This document shows, piece by piece, positions 1-9,700 of a DNA stretch of 46,375 nucleotides. Origin of the DNA: an uncultured Roseburia sp. (GTDB lineage: Bacteria; Bacillota; Clostridia; Lachnospirales; Lachnospiraceae); assembly GCA_900550935.1 (NCBI GenBank), contig URUD01000020.1, forward strand, positions 1-46,375. The letters are read 5' to 3'. Below the pieces are notes generated by a model, which searched no databases, was not told the origin of the DNA, and saw only the letters and a list, made by a program, of their open reading frames with translations. Every line of letters begins with the position of its first letter. The first letter of the stretch is position 1. The position numbers and the translations under genes are program-made.

Positions 1-156
1 TTTTACGCTAACATCAGATATAACCTGATAATCTTTTCTTATTGCACGCAGTATCTTTTCATACTCTTCCTCCGTAATCATATTCTTTAACTTTAGTTGC
101 TTGAGTATTGCCAACTGCATACTATATCTTATGATTTTGTTCACATTCATTCGCAT
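1..156 (-). CDS. Partial small SHOCT-like protein (N-terminal 52 residues)
   Basis: An open frame runs leftward off the window edge, so only the first 52 residues are visible and no stop is seen. I chose the ATG at 154-156 because AAAGGAATGAT precedes it at good spacing; an in-frame ATG at 118-120 is a possible alternative. The middle reads LAILKQLKLKNMITEEEYEK, which resembles the SHOCT (short C-terminal) motif: a leucine-rich helix, a turn, and an ITEEEYE helix. Small proteins of this style are often encoded next to serine recombinases in clostridial mobile elements, from memory of such loci. No recombinase lies inside the window, so the mobile-element link is inference. Function unknown. 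Confidence 0.55.
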   Translation of the reverse strand, partial: MRMNVNKIIRYSMQLAILKQLKLKNMITEEEYEKILRAIRKDYQVISDVSVK

Positions 157-498
157 ATCATTCCTTTTCTATATCTGCTAATAGCAAACAACAACATAAC
201 TTATTACCTGCTATTAGCAGATACTCCATATAATCTCCAGTTGAAATCACCGGTTGCTGTGGTTAGCAGCACACTCTGGACTCGCACCATCTCCTATAGA
301 CCATAAAGGGAGTATCATTATCGTAGAACAGTCGCAACCACGGAATCACCACAATTCCTCTTTTGCATGGATGTTATCGCCCCCCGGCATCTCACATCAG
401 GCAGATTGATCATATGTATATTTCCTCTCCATCAATTCATCCTTACCGACTATAACCATCCTGCCTTTCCATGATTTTGAAATCTGTCCTTAACCTGC
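157..498. other. Intergenic stretch of about 340 bp without a convincing gene
   Basis: This lies between the left-edge SHOCT-like gene and the 3' end of the AraC gene. It holds a perfect 15-bp inverted repeat (172-186 and 209-223) just upstream of the SHOCT-like start. Short frames occur on the minus strand, for example a 31-codon frame from about 412 with a GGAGAGG upstream, but none is long or family-like enough to call. It may be the 5' leader of the left-edge gene or a decayed mobile-element edge. Confidence 0.4.
172..223. repeat. Perfect 15-bp inverted repeat
   Basis: TATCTGCTAATAGCA at 172-186 is matched exactly by its reverse complement at 209-223, with a 22-bp loop. It sits 16 bp upstream of the SHOCT-like start codon. 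No U-tract follows on either strand, so it is not an ordinary terminator. An operator, a translational control hairpin or a recombination site are all possible. Confidence 0.6.
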
Positions 499-1284
499 TT
501 ATCGTTTTAATTTTCGATATTCGCTCGGAGTAATTCTATAGCGTTCCTTAAACGCTCTATTAAATGTTCTCTGGCTGTCAAAACCACTATCCAAACAGAT
601 GTCAAGAATTGTATCTCCTGAATTCACTAACCTTGTACATGCATAACTCAGTCTGGCATCATTAAGGTACTGATTGAAATTGCGGTGAAATGTTTTAGAA
701 AACACCCTGGATAATACATACTTGCTCACTCCAAGATCGCGTGCCATATCTTCCAAAGAAAACTGTCTCCTGAAATTTCCTGATATATAAGATACAGTAC
801 GATAAATTAAGTCATCACTTCCCACACAACTTTTTTCCACCAATTCCATTTTTCCTATACATCTTGCCAGCACAATTTGAACATAAGCTTGAACAATCAT
901 AGGTTCGTTTTCTTCCATTTGGATAATCGCCTGAATTGCATTATAAACATCTGGTTCAATCTGCCCCGCACGAATAACCGGATATTTAGGAGCATATCCT
1001 TGTATTTTATCTTTAAATACTCCTGCAAAAGAAGACGGAACCAAGATATAATCCGCTCGGCTCGTTTTTTCTGAAAACACTTGATAATGATGAATAATAT
1101 CAGAAAAGACAAATCCGATATCACCCTTTTCCATATGATATAATTCCTGCCCCACTCCCATCTCAAGTGTTCCTTCCGTTACGCACACAATCTCCAATGC
1201 ATTATGTAAATGTGGAGATACATGTTTTGACACTCTTTGCGCCGCATATACCTCTTCCTTTGTTTCCTTAAACGTCAAATGCAT
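499..1284 (-). CDS. AraC-family transcriptional regulator (cupin + double HTH)
   Basis: This 261-residue protein has the usual two-part AraC build. An N-terminal cupin-like sensor fold (about 15-140) contains HLHNALEIVCVTEG. A C-terminal DNA-binding region (about 160-260) carries two helix-turn-helix units, the second with GFDSQRTFNRAFKERY followed by ITPSEYRK, the family signature. The start at 1284 is preceded by AAAGGGGAG. It is divergent from the 25-residue peptide gene at 1420 and convergent with the left-edge gap, so its target could be that peptide gene or itself. It is not part of the downstream galactose operon. The effector cannot be read from sequence; a sugar is only the family default. 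Confidence 0.9.
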   Translation of the reverse strand: MHLTFKETKEEVYAAQRVSKHVSPHLHNALEIVCVTEGTLEMGVGQELYHMEKGDIGFVFSDIIHHYQVFSEKTSRADYILVPSSFAGVFKDKIQGYAPKYPVIRAGQIEPDVYNAIQAIIQMEENEPMIVQAYVQIVLARCIGKMELVEKSCVGSDDLIYRTVSYISGNFRRQFSLEDMARDLGVSKYVLSRVFSKTFHRNFNQYLNDARLSYACTRLVNSGDTILDICLDSGFDSQRTFNRAFKERYRITPSEYRKLKR

Positions 1285-1419
1285 TGATGCATCTCCCCTT
1301 TATTACTTAATTGTTAATTTCCTCTGCAACATTTGTCTACATTTTCTTTTAATTTGGCAAGCATTCTTATCCATCGTGACCTATAATGAATTTGCAAACA
1401 AGGAAAGGAGGAATACAAA

Positions 1420-1497
1420 ATGAGCAAATTCAAAAATTATATCAACAACCTTTTAGCTTTCTATAAAGGATACTTTGAGCATGTATATCATGCATAA
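1420..1497 (+). CDS. Free-standing 25-residue peptide gene
   Basis: A 26-codon frame begins MSKFKNYINNLL and ends in GYFEHVYHA. It is preceded by a very strong ribosome site, AAGGAAAGGAGG at about 1400-1411, and by a TATAAT box at 1382-1387; the -35 is unclear, with TTGGCA at 1354-1359 spaced too widely. A strong intrinsic terminator follows at 1543-1576. Promoter, ribosome site, frame and terminator therefore form a complete minimal gene. The peptide is aromatic-rich (several F and Y), has basic residues near the N-terminus and no long hydrophobic span. It could be a secreted or signalling peptide, a leader peptide or a small toxin; nothing seen decides between these. Confidence 0.5.
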   Translation: MSKFKNYINNLLAFYKGYFEHVYHA

Positions 1498-1542
1498 TCT
1501 GGCTAAAAGGACTATTTGTGAAAACTGAATACTGAAAAAGTA

Positions 1543-1576
1543 GACCACTTCACAAATGTGAAATGGTCCTTTTTTT
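1543..1576 (+). terminator. Intrinsic terminator after the 25-residue peptide gene
   Basis: GACCACTTCAC (1543-1553) pairs with GTGAAATGGTC (1558-1568), one C-A mismatch, AAAT loop, followed by a CTTTTTTTAT tract. In the minus direction it lies just past the galT stop and is followed by a weaker TACTTTTTC tract, so it may serve both strands. Confidence 0.85.
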
Positions 1577-3068
1577 ATATGCACTCCAAAAATTTTTTGA
1601 AGGCAGCTTGTCCTTCCGGTGTTCTTTTGTAAACACCTGCACATCCCAGCACTTTTGCAAACACAAATCCTATTTCTTTCTGCACGATCGCATGAAGATT
1701 CTCTTCTGTGATTTCATAGTTTGGCAGCCATTTTTCTGCCCAATCTGCATGTATTTTGGTTAAATCGCTTTCCCGCAGATCCTCATTCTGCAGAATTCTG
1801 CGTTCCAGCTCCGCCATTTCCTTTTGCAATCTAGCCGGGAGAACTGCCAGTCCCATCACTTCGATCAAACCAATATTTTCTTTTTTTATATGGTGATATT
1901 CCGGATGTGGATGATATACACCCATTGGGAACTCCTCTGTCGTAATATTATTTCGCAGTACCATATCTAACTCAAATAGGTTGCCCTTTTTTCTCGCAAT
2001 CGGTGTGATCGTGTTATGTGGTACTCCATTGGTTTCGCTGAAAATAAATGCTTTTTCATCTGTGTATTCACGCCAGCAAGACAGGATGCAGTCAGCAGCC
2101 CCTACCAATGACTCTGTGTTATGCCCCTGTAGACGAATAACAGACATAGGCCATTTCACAGTTCCGGCATGAACATCTGGAAATTTTTTTAATGAAATTT
2201 CTGTCTCATAAGGTGCTTTAGCCATTGCAAACTCATATTCTCCACCTTGAAAATGATCATGACTTAATATGGATCCACCTACAATTGGCAAATCTGCATT
2301 TGATCCCACTGTATAATGCGGAAACTGTTTTACAAAATCCAATAATTTGGAAAAAACTGCCTTATTTATTTTCATTGGAATATGACGATCATTGAAAACA
2401 ATACAATGTTCGTTATAGTACACATACGGCGAATACTGTAAATTATATCGTTCTCCACACAATGTAATCGGAATAATTCTATGATTTTGCCTTGCCGGAT
2501 GGGAAATATGTCCGGCGTAACCTTCATTTTCTTTACATAGCAAACAACTCGGATACCCAGATTTCTTTGCTTTTCCCGCCTTTGCAATATCACGAGGATC
2601 TTTTTCCGGTTTTGATAAATTGATGGTTATATCCATTGCACCAAATTCTGTATTTGCTGTCCATTTCTCATCCTTTGCAATTCGATCTTTTCTAATATAA
2701 TTTGTTGCCTGGCTAAACTGATAATAAAAATCTGTTGCAGCTTTAGGAGATATATTGTATTTATCCCAAAACTGCCTGCGAACCACAGAGGGGTATGGTG
2801 TCAATATTCCCATAATCTTTGTATCAAATAAGTCCTTTTCCGTAATTGTTTCTTCCTCCAGCATTCCCTGCCGACATGCATATTCCAACATATCGTTTAA
2901 GATCTGTGACAATTCTCTTTCTGATCTAACCTCTTTCGCTGTTCCTTCATGCTCTGTCAATTGAAATAATTCCAGAAGGCGATTCGTCACATATACTTCA
3001 TCTTCCGGATCAACCAATCCCTGGTTCAATCCATACGCCACAAGTTCATTGATATACTCATTAATCAT
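1575..3068 (-). CDS. galT: UTP-hexose-1-phosphate uridylyltransferase, class II
   Basis: GalT exchanges UMP between UDP-glucose and galactose-1-phosphate, giving UDP-galactose and glucose-1-phosphate in the Leloir pathway. At 497 residues it is the long class II form typical of Firmicutes, with the conserved SHDHFQGGEYEF segment (about 269-280) that holds the active-site histidines and the earlier HPARQNHRIIP block (about 190-200). The ATG at 3066-3068 sits behind AAGGGGGGGAG. A GTG at 3084-3086 would add six residues and overlap the galE stop, but the ribosome site favours the ATG. It is the last gene of the lac/gal operon. Confidence 0.96.
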   Translation of the reverse strand: MINEYINELVAYGLNQGLVDPEDEVYVTNRLLELFQLTEHEGTAKEVRSERELSQILNDMLEYACRQGMLEEETITEKDLFDTKIMGILTPYPSVVRRQFWDKYNISPKAATDFYYQFSQATNYIRKDRIAKDEKWTANTEFGAMDITINLSKPEKDPRDIAKAGKAKKSGYPSCLLCKENEGYAGHISHPARQNHRIIPITLCGERYNLQYSPYVYYNEHCIVFNDRHIPMKINKAVFSKLLDFVKQFPHYTVGSNADLPIVGGSILSHDHFQGGEYEFAMAKAPYETEISLKKFPDVHAGTVKWPMSVIRLQGHNTESLVGAADCILSCWREYTDEKAFIFSETNGVPHNTITPIARKKGNLFELDMVLRNNITTEEFPMGVYHPHPEYHHIKKENIGLIEVMGLAVLPARLQKEMAELERRILQNEDLRESDLTKIHADWAEKWLPNYEITEENLHAIVQKEIGFVFAKVLGCAGVYKRTPEGQAAFKKFLECI

Positions 3069-3082
3069 GACACTCCCCCCCT

Positions 3083-4078
3083 TCACACATTCTGATATCC
3101 ATTTGGATGACTTTTATGCCATTTCCATGCCGTACCGATAATTGTTTCCAAATCTGCATATTGCGGATTCCATCCTAACACTTCCCTTGCTTTGGCACTG
3201 GAAGCGATCAACATAGATGGATCTCCTGCTCGACGTGGTTCTTCCTTCGCCGGAATTGGATGTTCTGTCACTTTTCTTGCAGTTTCCACAACCTCTTTTA
3301 CCGTAAAACCAACTCCATTTCCAAGATTAAATATATTGCTGTCATTTCCATCACAAAGATACTTCATTGCAAGAATATGAGCCTGTGCAAGATCATTTAC
3401 ATGAATATAGTCTCTAACACAAGTACCATCCTTTGTGTCGTAGTCCGTTCCAAAAATAGAAATATACTCTCTCTTTTCATTTGGCACCTGCAAAATTAAA
3501 GGAATAAGATGTGTTTCCGGATTGTGAGCCTCTCCAATCTTTCCATTAGGATGAGCCCCACAAGCATTAAAATAACGCAAGGACACAAATCTTAAGTTAT
3601 GTGCATTTGCCGTCCATTTAAACATTTTTTCCATAGACAATTTTGTTTCACCATAACAATTTGTCGGAAGTGTACGATCCGATTCCATAATAGGAATTCT
3701 CTCCGGTTCTCCATAAGTTGCCGCTGTAGAAGAAAACACAATCTTATCTACACCATGCGCAACCATGCTCTCCAACAGTACTTCTGTACCACAAAGATTA
3801 TTACTATAATATTTCAATGGCTTTATCATACTTTCGCCTACTTGCGAACTAGCTGCAAAATGAATAACTCCATCTATATTTTCTTTATCAAATACAGAGT
3901 CAATAAAAGCTCGGTTACGAATATCTCCTTCATAAAACTTCGCTTTCGGATGAACCGCTGCCCGAAAACCTGTTTCAAGATTATCTACAACCACCACATC
4001 CTTTCCTGCATCAATCAACTCATAAACAGTATGCGAGCCAATATATCCGGCTCCGCCTAATACTAAAATGCTGCCCAT
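3083..4078 (-). CDS. galE: UDP-glucose 4-epimerase
   Basis: GalE interconverts UDP-galactose and UDP-glucose with tightly bound NAD. The 331-residue length is typical for the family. The N-terminus has the Rossmann motif GGAGYIGSHT (8-17), and the short-chain dehydrogenase pair Tyr142 and Lys146 is present in CYGETK. RYFNACGAHP and the C-terminal GWNPQY block also fit GalE. The start has a clear AAGGAGGAAT ribosome site. It lies 29 bp after galK and directly before galT, so the three Leloir genes are co-transcribed in the order K-E-T. Confidence 0.97.
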   Translation of the reverse strand: MGSILVLGGAGYIGSHTVYELIDAGKDVVVVDNLETGFRAAVHPKAKFYEGDIRNRAFIDSVFDKENIDGVIHFAASSQVGESMIKPLKYYSNNLCGTEVLLESMVAHGVDKIVFSSTAATYGEPERIPIMESDRTLPTNCYGETKLSMEKMFKWTANAHNLRFVSLRYFNACGAHPNGKIGEAHNPETHLIPLILQVPNEKREYISIFGTDYDTKDGTCVRDYIHVNDLAQAHILAMKYLCDGNDSNIFNLGNGVGFTVKEVVETARKVTEHPIPAKEEPRRAGDPSMLIASSAKAREVLGWNPQYADLETIIGTAWKWHKSHPNGYQNV

Positions 4079-4107
4079 AACTATTCCTCCTTGTTTTTTT
4101 GTGTATC

Positions 4108-5385
4108 TTACATTACTTGAATTCCGCCATATTTACGAATTTTAAGTACATCACAAGCACCATCTCCAAATACCTTTTCTATCTCTGTTTTATATAATGT
4201 GACAATATCATTTGGTACGAATGCCTGTATTGTTCCGGCAAAGCCACCACCATGCACTCTGTTTGCCCCCTGCCCGCCTAAAATCATATCACTGACAGCC
4301 AATGCAATAGAAACATTTTGATGTTCCACATCATGGCACACATACACATTCTGCAAATACTTATAAGAAGAATCACCTGACTCTTTAACTAATCTTAAAA
4401 ATTCTCCAAATCTATTCTCTCTCAATGCTGCCACTTCTTTTTGCACTCGCTCATTTTCACACACATAGTGAATCGCTCTAAGCGCTGCCCGATCTCCTGC
4501 CTGTTCTCTGATGCGTGGAAGATTAGCAAGTACTTCTTTTTTCGTAACCTGTCCGAGCACTTCTTTTCCCAAACAAGCTGCTGCTCTTTTCATTTCTTCC
4601 GGAATTGCTGCATAATCCGATGTCAAATCCGCATGTGAGCCTTTTGTATCGGTAATACAAAGACTATATCCATATCCATCCAGGTCAAACTCAATCCGCT
4701 CCACCAATGGTGCCACTGGATCCTGAAAATCAATATGTGCCAAACTTCCAATGGAACACGCCATCTGATCCATCAATCCACATGGTTTCCCAAAATATAC
4801 ATTTTCTGCAAATTGCCCAATCATGGCTATTTCAACAGGAGAAATCTTTCCATCATTAAACAGCTCTGACAGAATTGTTCCCATCAATGTTTCAAACGCT
4901 GCTGAAGAAGACAATCCAGCTCCTATCAACACATCACTGGTAACAAAAGCCTGAAATCCGCCTATCTGATATCCATATTCTTTTGTTTTTGCCAACACCC
5001 CTCGAATTAATGCATTTGTTGTTGCTTCCTCATCCTCTCTCATACCCAGATCATCCAGATATATCGTGATCATCTCATATCCTGCAGATATAACTCTGAC
5101 ACACGGTTCTTCCAAATTTTGTACAATAGCTATTGCATCATTGTTAATGGAAGCTGCCAGCACCTCTCCACATTGATGATCTGTATGATTCCCACCAATT
5201 TCACTTCTGCCCGGTGCACTAAAGACAAAGATTTCTCCCTCTCCAAAATGTTCTGTATAACTCTCTATCGCCTTAATATAACGCTCTCTTTCATACGATA
5301 TTTTTTTCTCATCCACATAAACATCTTTCAATGTTTCATCATACATTCCATTTTTTATTTTTTTTATCAAATCATGTGTTATCAC
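4108..5385 (-). CDS. galK: Galactokinase
   Basis: GalK phosphorylates galactose with ATP to galactose-1-phosphate. The 425-residue protein shows the three GHMP-kinase blocks: APGRSEIGGNHTDH (about 57-70; galactokinases usually read GRxNxIGEHTDY, so this is a slight variant), the ATP-binding GAGLSSSAAFE loop (about 155-165), and the C-terminal VHGGGFAGTIQAF. The start is GTG at 5383-5385 and overlaps the TGA of the symporter gene (GTGA), with AAGGAGATGAG upstream, so translation is probably coupled to that gene. Confidence 0.96.
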   Translation of the reverse strand: MITHDLIKKIKNGMYDETLKDVYVDEKKISYERERYIKAIESYTEHFGEGEIFVFSAPGRSEIGGNHTDHQCGEVLAASINNDAIAIVQNLEEPCVRVISAGYEMITIYLDDLGMREDEEATTNALIRGVLAKTKEYGYQIGGFQAFVTSDVLIGAGLSSSAAFETLMGTILSELFNDGKISPVEIAMIGQFAENVYFGKPCGLMDQMACSIGSLAHIDFQDPVAPLVERIEFDLDGYGYSLCITDTKGSHADLTSDYAAIPEEMKRAAACLGKEVLGQVTKKEVLANLPRIREQAGDRAALRAIHYVCENERVQKEVAALRENRFGEFLRLVKESGDSSYKYLQNVYVCHDVEHQNVSIALAVSDMILGGQGANRVHGGGFAGTIQAFVPNDIVTLYKTEIEKVFGDGACDVLKIRKYGGIQVM

Positions 5386-6749
5386 AAACTCATCTCCTTT
5401 TCTTTTTCAATCTTAGCATTTGTCTCCTCTACATTCATTCCGGAAAGGATAAACATAATAAGCACATCAAAGATCAGTGGCAGCCAGAGATACATAAACT
5501 GCATCATATGCAACGCTGACTGTGGCTGAACAGCATACGTTCCCACATAGCCACTAAGTTCCAAAAGCCAACCTACAACCGCCGTTCCAATACCTCCGCC
5601 AATCTTAACACCAAGCGAGGTACAGGAATACATCGTACCATCCACACGCTTTCCCTGTGTCAGGTATGTATACTCGGAACAAGATGCGATCACTGCATTC
5701 ATGTCTCCCTGCCAAGGTCCCTGTCCTAATGCTGCTAATGCTGTAAATGCCATCATCAAAGGAATACTTCCCATATATCCGGCAACAACAACAAGAGCTC
5801 TGCCAATCACAGCAAGGATGTAACCTCTCAAATTCAGCTTATACATACCATTCCACTTTCCAACCAGTGTTGGTGTAAAGATTAATGCAATGATAAGAGG
5901 AATGTTTACCGCCCAGGCAAATTGTCCAAACAGATTTTTGTTTTTCAAAACCCAGGTCATATAATAAATACCGGCACCGATCATTGCACTGTATAACTGC
6001 TGTAAAATATAAGTACCACAGATCATCAGGTAAAATTTATTCTTTACCAACAGCTTGAATGCCTGAACCAGCCCATATTTTTCCTCTTCACCTGTTGTGT
6101 CTCCTTCATTTAATTCCTCTTCCGGAAGTTCTTTAACAGATAATGCGGAAATAGTATTCACAACTAATCCGATCACTGCATAAATAATTGCAACCATACG
6201 CCATGCGGCTGCATCTCCACCACATTTTGCAACGAATCCAACAGTAACTGCTTGAATCAGAAGACTGGTTGAAAAAGCAAAAATGAAACGGTAAGAACCC
6301 ATCTGCACACGCTCTTTACTGTTCTTGGTAACAAGTGATGTCAGAGCAGAATAAGCAATGTTATTTGCCGTATAAAACACGCCATTCAACAGCGTATACG
6401 CAATAAAGAACCACGCATACTGTGCCGTCCTGCCAAGACTTGTTGGAACTGCAAAACAGGCTACCAATGTAATTGCACAACCAATGTAACCATACAGCAT
6501 CCATGGTCTTGCCTTTCCCATTTTACTATGCGTCTTATCAATCATGGATCCAAAAAAGATGTCTGTAAATCCATCGAGTAATTTGGAAACGGCAATCAGT
6601 GTTCCCACTATACCGGATGCCAATCCAATCGTATCTGTCAGATATACCATCACAAATGATGTCAGGAATGCATACACTACATTTCCCGCAATATCACCAG
6701 ATCCGTATCCTATCTTGTTGTACCATTTTAAGTATTTCTTTTCCTCCAT
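5382..6749 (-). CDS. GPH-family sugar:cation symporter, probable lactose/galactoside carrier
   Basis: This 455-residue, roughly 12-helix membrane protein belongs to the glycoside-pentoside-hexuronide (GPH) group that includes LacS and MelB. The N-terminal DGFTDIFFGSMIDKTHSKMG block (about 59-78) followed by ARPWML is the family signature, with Asp residues placed as in the MelB cation site. It lacks the C-terminal PTS IIA domain of streptococcal LacS, so it is not directly controlled by HPr phosphorylation. It sits between the beta-galactosidase and galactokinase genes, which points to lactose or galactose import. The exact substrate is inferred from context. Confidence 0.9.
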   Translation of the reverse strand: MEEKKYLKWYNKIGYGSGDIAGNVVYAFLTSFVMVYLTDTIGLASGIVGTLIAVSKLLDGFTDIFFGSMIDKTHSKMGKARPWMLYGYIGCAITLVACFAVPTSLGRTAQYAWFFIAYTLLNGVFYTANNIAYSALTSLVTKNSKERVQMGSYRFIFAFSTSLLIQAVTVGFVAKCGGDAAAWRMVAIIYAVIGLVVNTISALSVKELPEEELNEGDTTGEEEKYGLVQAFKLLVKNKFYLMICGTYILQQLYSAMIGAGIYYMTWVLKNKNLFGQFAWAVNIPLIIALIFTPTLVGKWNGMYKLNLRGYILAVIGRALVVVAGYMGSIPLMMAFTALAALGQGPWQGDMNAVIASCSEYTYLTQGKRVDGTMYSCTSLGVKIGGGIGTAVVGWLLELSGYVGTYAVQPQSALHMMQFMYLWLPLIFDVLIMFILSGMNVEETNAKIEKEKEMSL

Positions 6750-6788
6750 AAGAATCGCTCCTTCACTATTTGTTATTTAGAAACAATT

Positions 6789-9700
6789 TTACCCTCTTAC
6801 AAACGGAATTAATTCAAACTGAAACTGAAATGCTTCCTCATCAAACCGATATTTATCCATGACATCCGGTCCGCAGCTATTTGAACCAATTCCATTCATT
6901 GCATAATCCATACAGAATACGGTGCTATCCGATTCTTTCAATTCATAATTGTGCGATACCCGTTCCAACTCCTCCTGTGTATAAACAGAAGCGTTAAACG
7001 AAAATGGATTCTTTGAAACTGCTGCAATTCCACATTGACCATTTGTAAGCTCTACATAATCACAGTCATAATGGCTTCCATTCTCCTGTGGACGAATATA
7101 ATCTTCATGCATCTGAGCCACCTTCGAACGGAACAATCCATGACAGGAAGCCTGGTGTTTATCCCGGTAGCTTTCCTGTGGTCCCATTCCAAAATAAGTA
7201 ATCTCATCCATTTTCTTATTCAAAAACATCCGGATTCCAAACCTTGGCAGATCTGGGAATTCTTTATCTTTTATTGCCTCTATAACTGCCTCTATTTTCC
7301 CGTCTTCATTGATTTTCCATGTCATTTTCACATCCAAAATCTTTTGTACGGTATCAGCTACTACTGCCAGATGCTCCATGATCAGCACACCGTGCTTGTT
7401 CTGAAGCACCTCTATACGGTATGCTCTGGTATAGGCAGCATCATAATGTGCCTTTTCCCATTCCAGTTTTATATACATATCGTTATCCGTCGGAGCCCGC
7501 CAAATATTCAATTCCATTGGATGGTTAATATAACTTCTTCCGGCAAACTGCATGTCCTCAAACAATCCGGTACGCTTATCTAAAACGTAAGTAAAATCCT
7601 TTGCCTGTAATACGATCTGCCTATCGTTTTCCTTGACATTAATGGTTCCGATTGCTTTTTCCTGCTCCATCCACTTTACAGCCTGTCTGTTTCTATCATC
7701 CTCATTTGCAAGCTTCATTTCATCAAAACCTAATTCATACCCCTGTTCAAGCAACGGCATTTCCTTTTTCAACCGGTAAATAAGCTTCAGATAAATCTTA
7801 CCGGTATTTGGAACCTGCAGCTTCAACTCCACCTCCGCATCACTATGGGGTGCTGCAACAACATTTGCCAGCTTTCCTTTTTCCACAGTCAAGCCATCCT
7901 GTGTCATTTCATAGAAAATATCCACATAATCCTTCAAATCATCAAAATCCATATAATTGTGAAGAACCATCTGTCCGTTTTCTTGGTCATAAGATACGAT
8001 TCTCACCGGACGATAGACATTTTTATATTCCAGCAGTCCCGTATGCGGCGTACGATCCGGATAGACTAGCCCGTCCATACAGAAATTGCCATCATGAATG
8101 GTTTCTCCATGATCCCCTCCATAATAATATCTGGTCTTTCCATTTTCTGCCGTTCCATGTGCGATTGCATGATCACACCACTCCCAGACAAACCCGCCAC
8201 ACATCCGGTCATCCTTATGAATCATCTGAAAATAATCTTCAAAATCTCCCGGTCCGTTTCCCATACTATGGCAGTATTCTACCAGCAGAAACGGTTTGCT
8301 TCCGTCATTTTTCAGATAATCCTCTATCTCCTGCAGTGACGGATACATCCGGCTGTAAAGATCCAAATTGTCATAATCATAGGTAATATCATAATTACGG
8401 TATCTTGCACTTTCGTACTGTGTGATCCTGTCCGGATCAAACTTCTTTGTCCAGGCAAGTGCCTTTTCAAAATTGCATCCATACGCACTTTCATTTCCCA
8501 TAGACCACATTACAATGCTTGGACGGTTTTTGTCTCTCTGTACCATAAGCTGGACACGGTCCACAATTGCCTTTTCCCATGCCGGATCATCTGCAATCTT
8601 TTCATTCCAACGGTGAAAACGGTTCTGGTCTGTATCCTCCTTCCGGTACAGCATAAATGGTCCATGTGCCTCAATATCCGCCTCGTCAATCACCATAAAT
8701 CCATATTCATCGCACATCTGATAAAAATATGGTGCATTTGGATAATGACTGGAACGAATAGCGTTAAAGTTATGCTGCTTCATTAACATTAAATCCTTTT
8801 TGATCTGCCGGGCATTGATCACAAATCCTGTCTCCGGATCAGAATCATGACGATTGACTCCACGGAATTTAATCTTTTCTCCATTGAAATAAACAACCTT
8901 GTCCTTAATTTCAATCGTCCGGAAACCAATCCGATCCACGATCACTTCATCCGGCATTGTCAAAATAACCTGATACAAATAAGGATTCTCTGCATTCCAT
9001 AAAACCGGATTTAACACGGTCAGTTCTAATACACCATTCTCTGCTGCTTCCCCTCTTGCTACGACGGCTCCATATTTATCTTCTATAGTAACTTTTGTTT
9101 CCACCGGTTCTGCAAAATGCATATCCAATTTCACAACAACGCTGTCTTTTTCTACATCTGTCGTAATGTAATAATCTCTGATTGTCTTTTCCGGTCTTTT
9201 CAGCAAATAAACATCTCTGAAAATACCACTCATCCGAAACTTATCCTGATCCTCCAAATACGACCCATCACACCATTTGAGCACAAGAACCGCTAATGTA
9301 TTTTCCCCCTCATTCAACAAGTCTGTTACATCAAATTCACTGGTAGCGTGGGGTACCTGACTGTATCCGGCATAAGCACCATTTACCCATACATAAAAAC
9401 AGCTATCGACACCTTCAAAATTCAGAAATGCTTTTGATGCCTTTTTTTCTCTGTGATATTCAAAGTTATGAACATATGCTCCACATGGAATATCCTGTGG
9501 CACATATGGTGGATCGAATGGAAACGGGTAACGAATATTCGTGTACTGATGCGTGTCATAACCATCCATCTGCCATACACCCGGAACAGTTACCTGATCA
9601 AACCCGGAAACATCATAGCCTTTCTCATAAAATGATTCCGTTACGTCATAAATGCTGTTATAATACTGAAACTTCCACTCTCCGTTTAACAGCTGAAAAC

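Noticed and set aside
240..300. tRNA-like T-arm sequence GGTGCGAGTCC on the minus strand
   Set aside because: No matching acceptor, D-arm or anticodon arm can be built around it.
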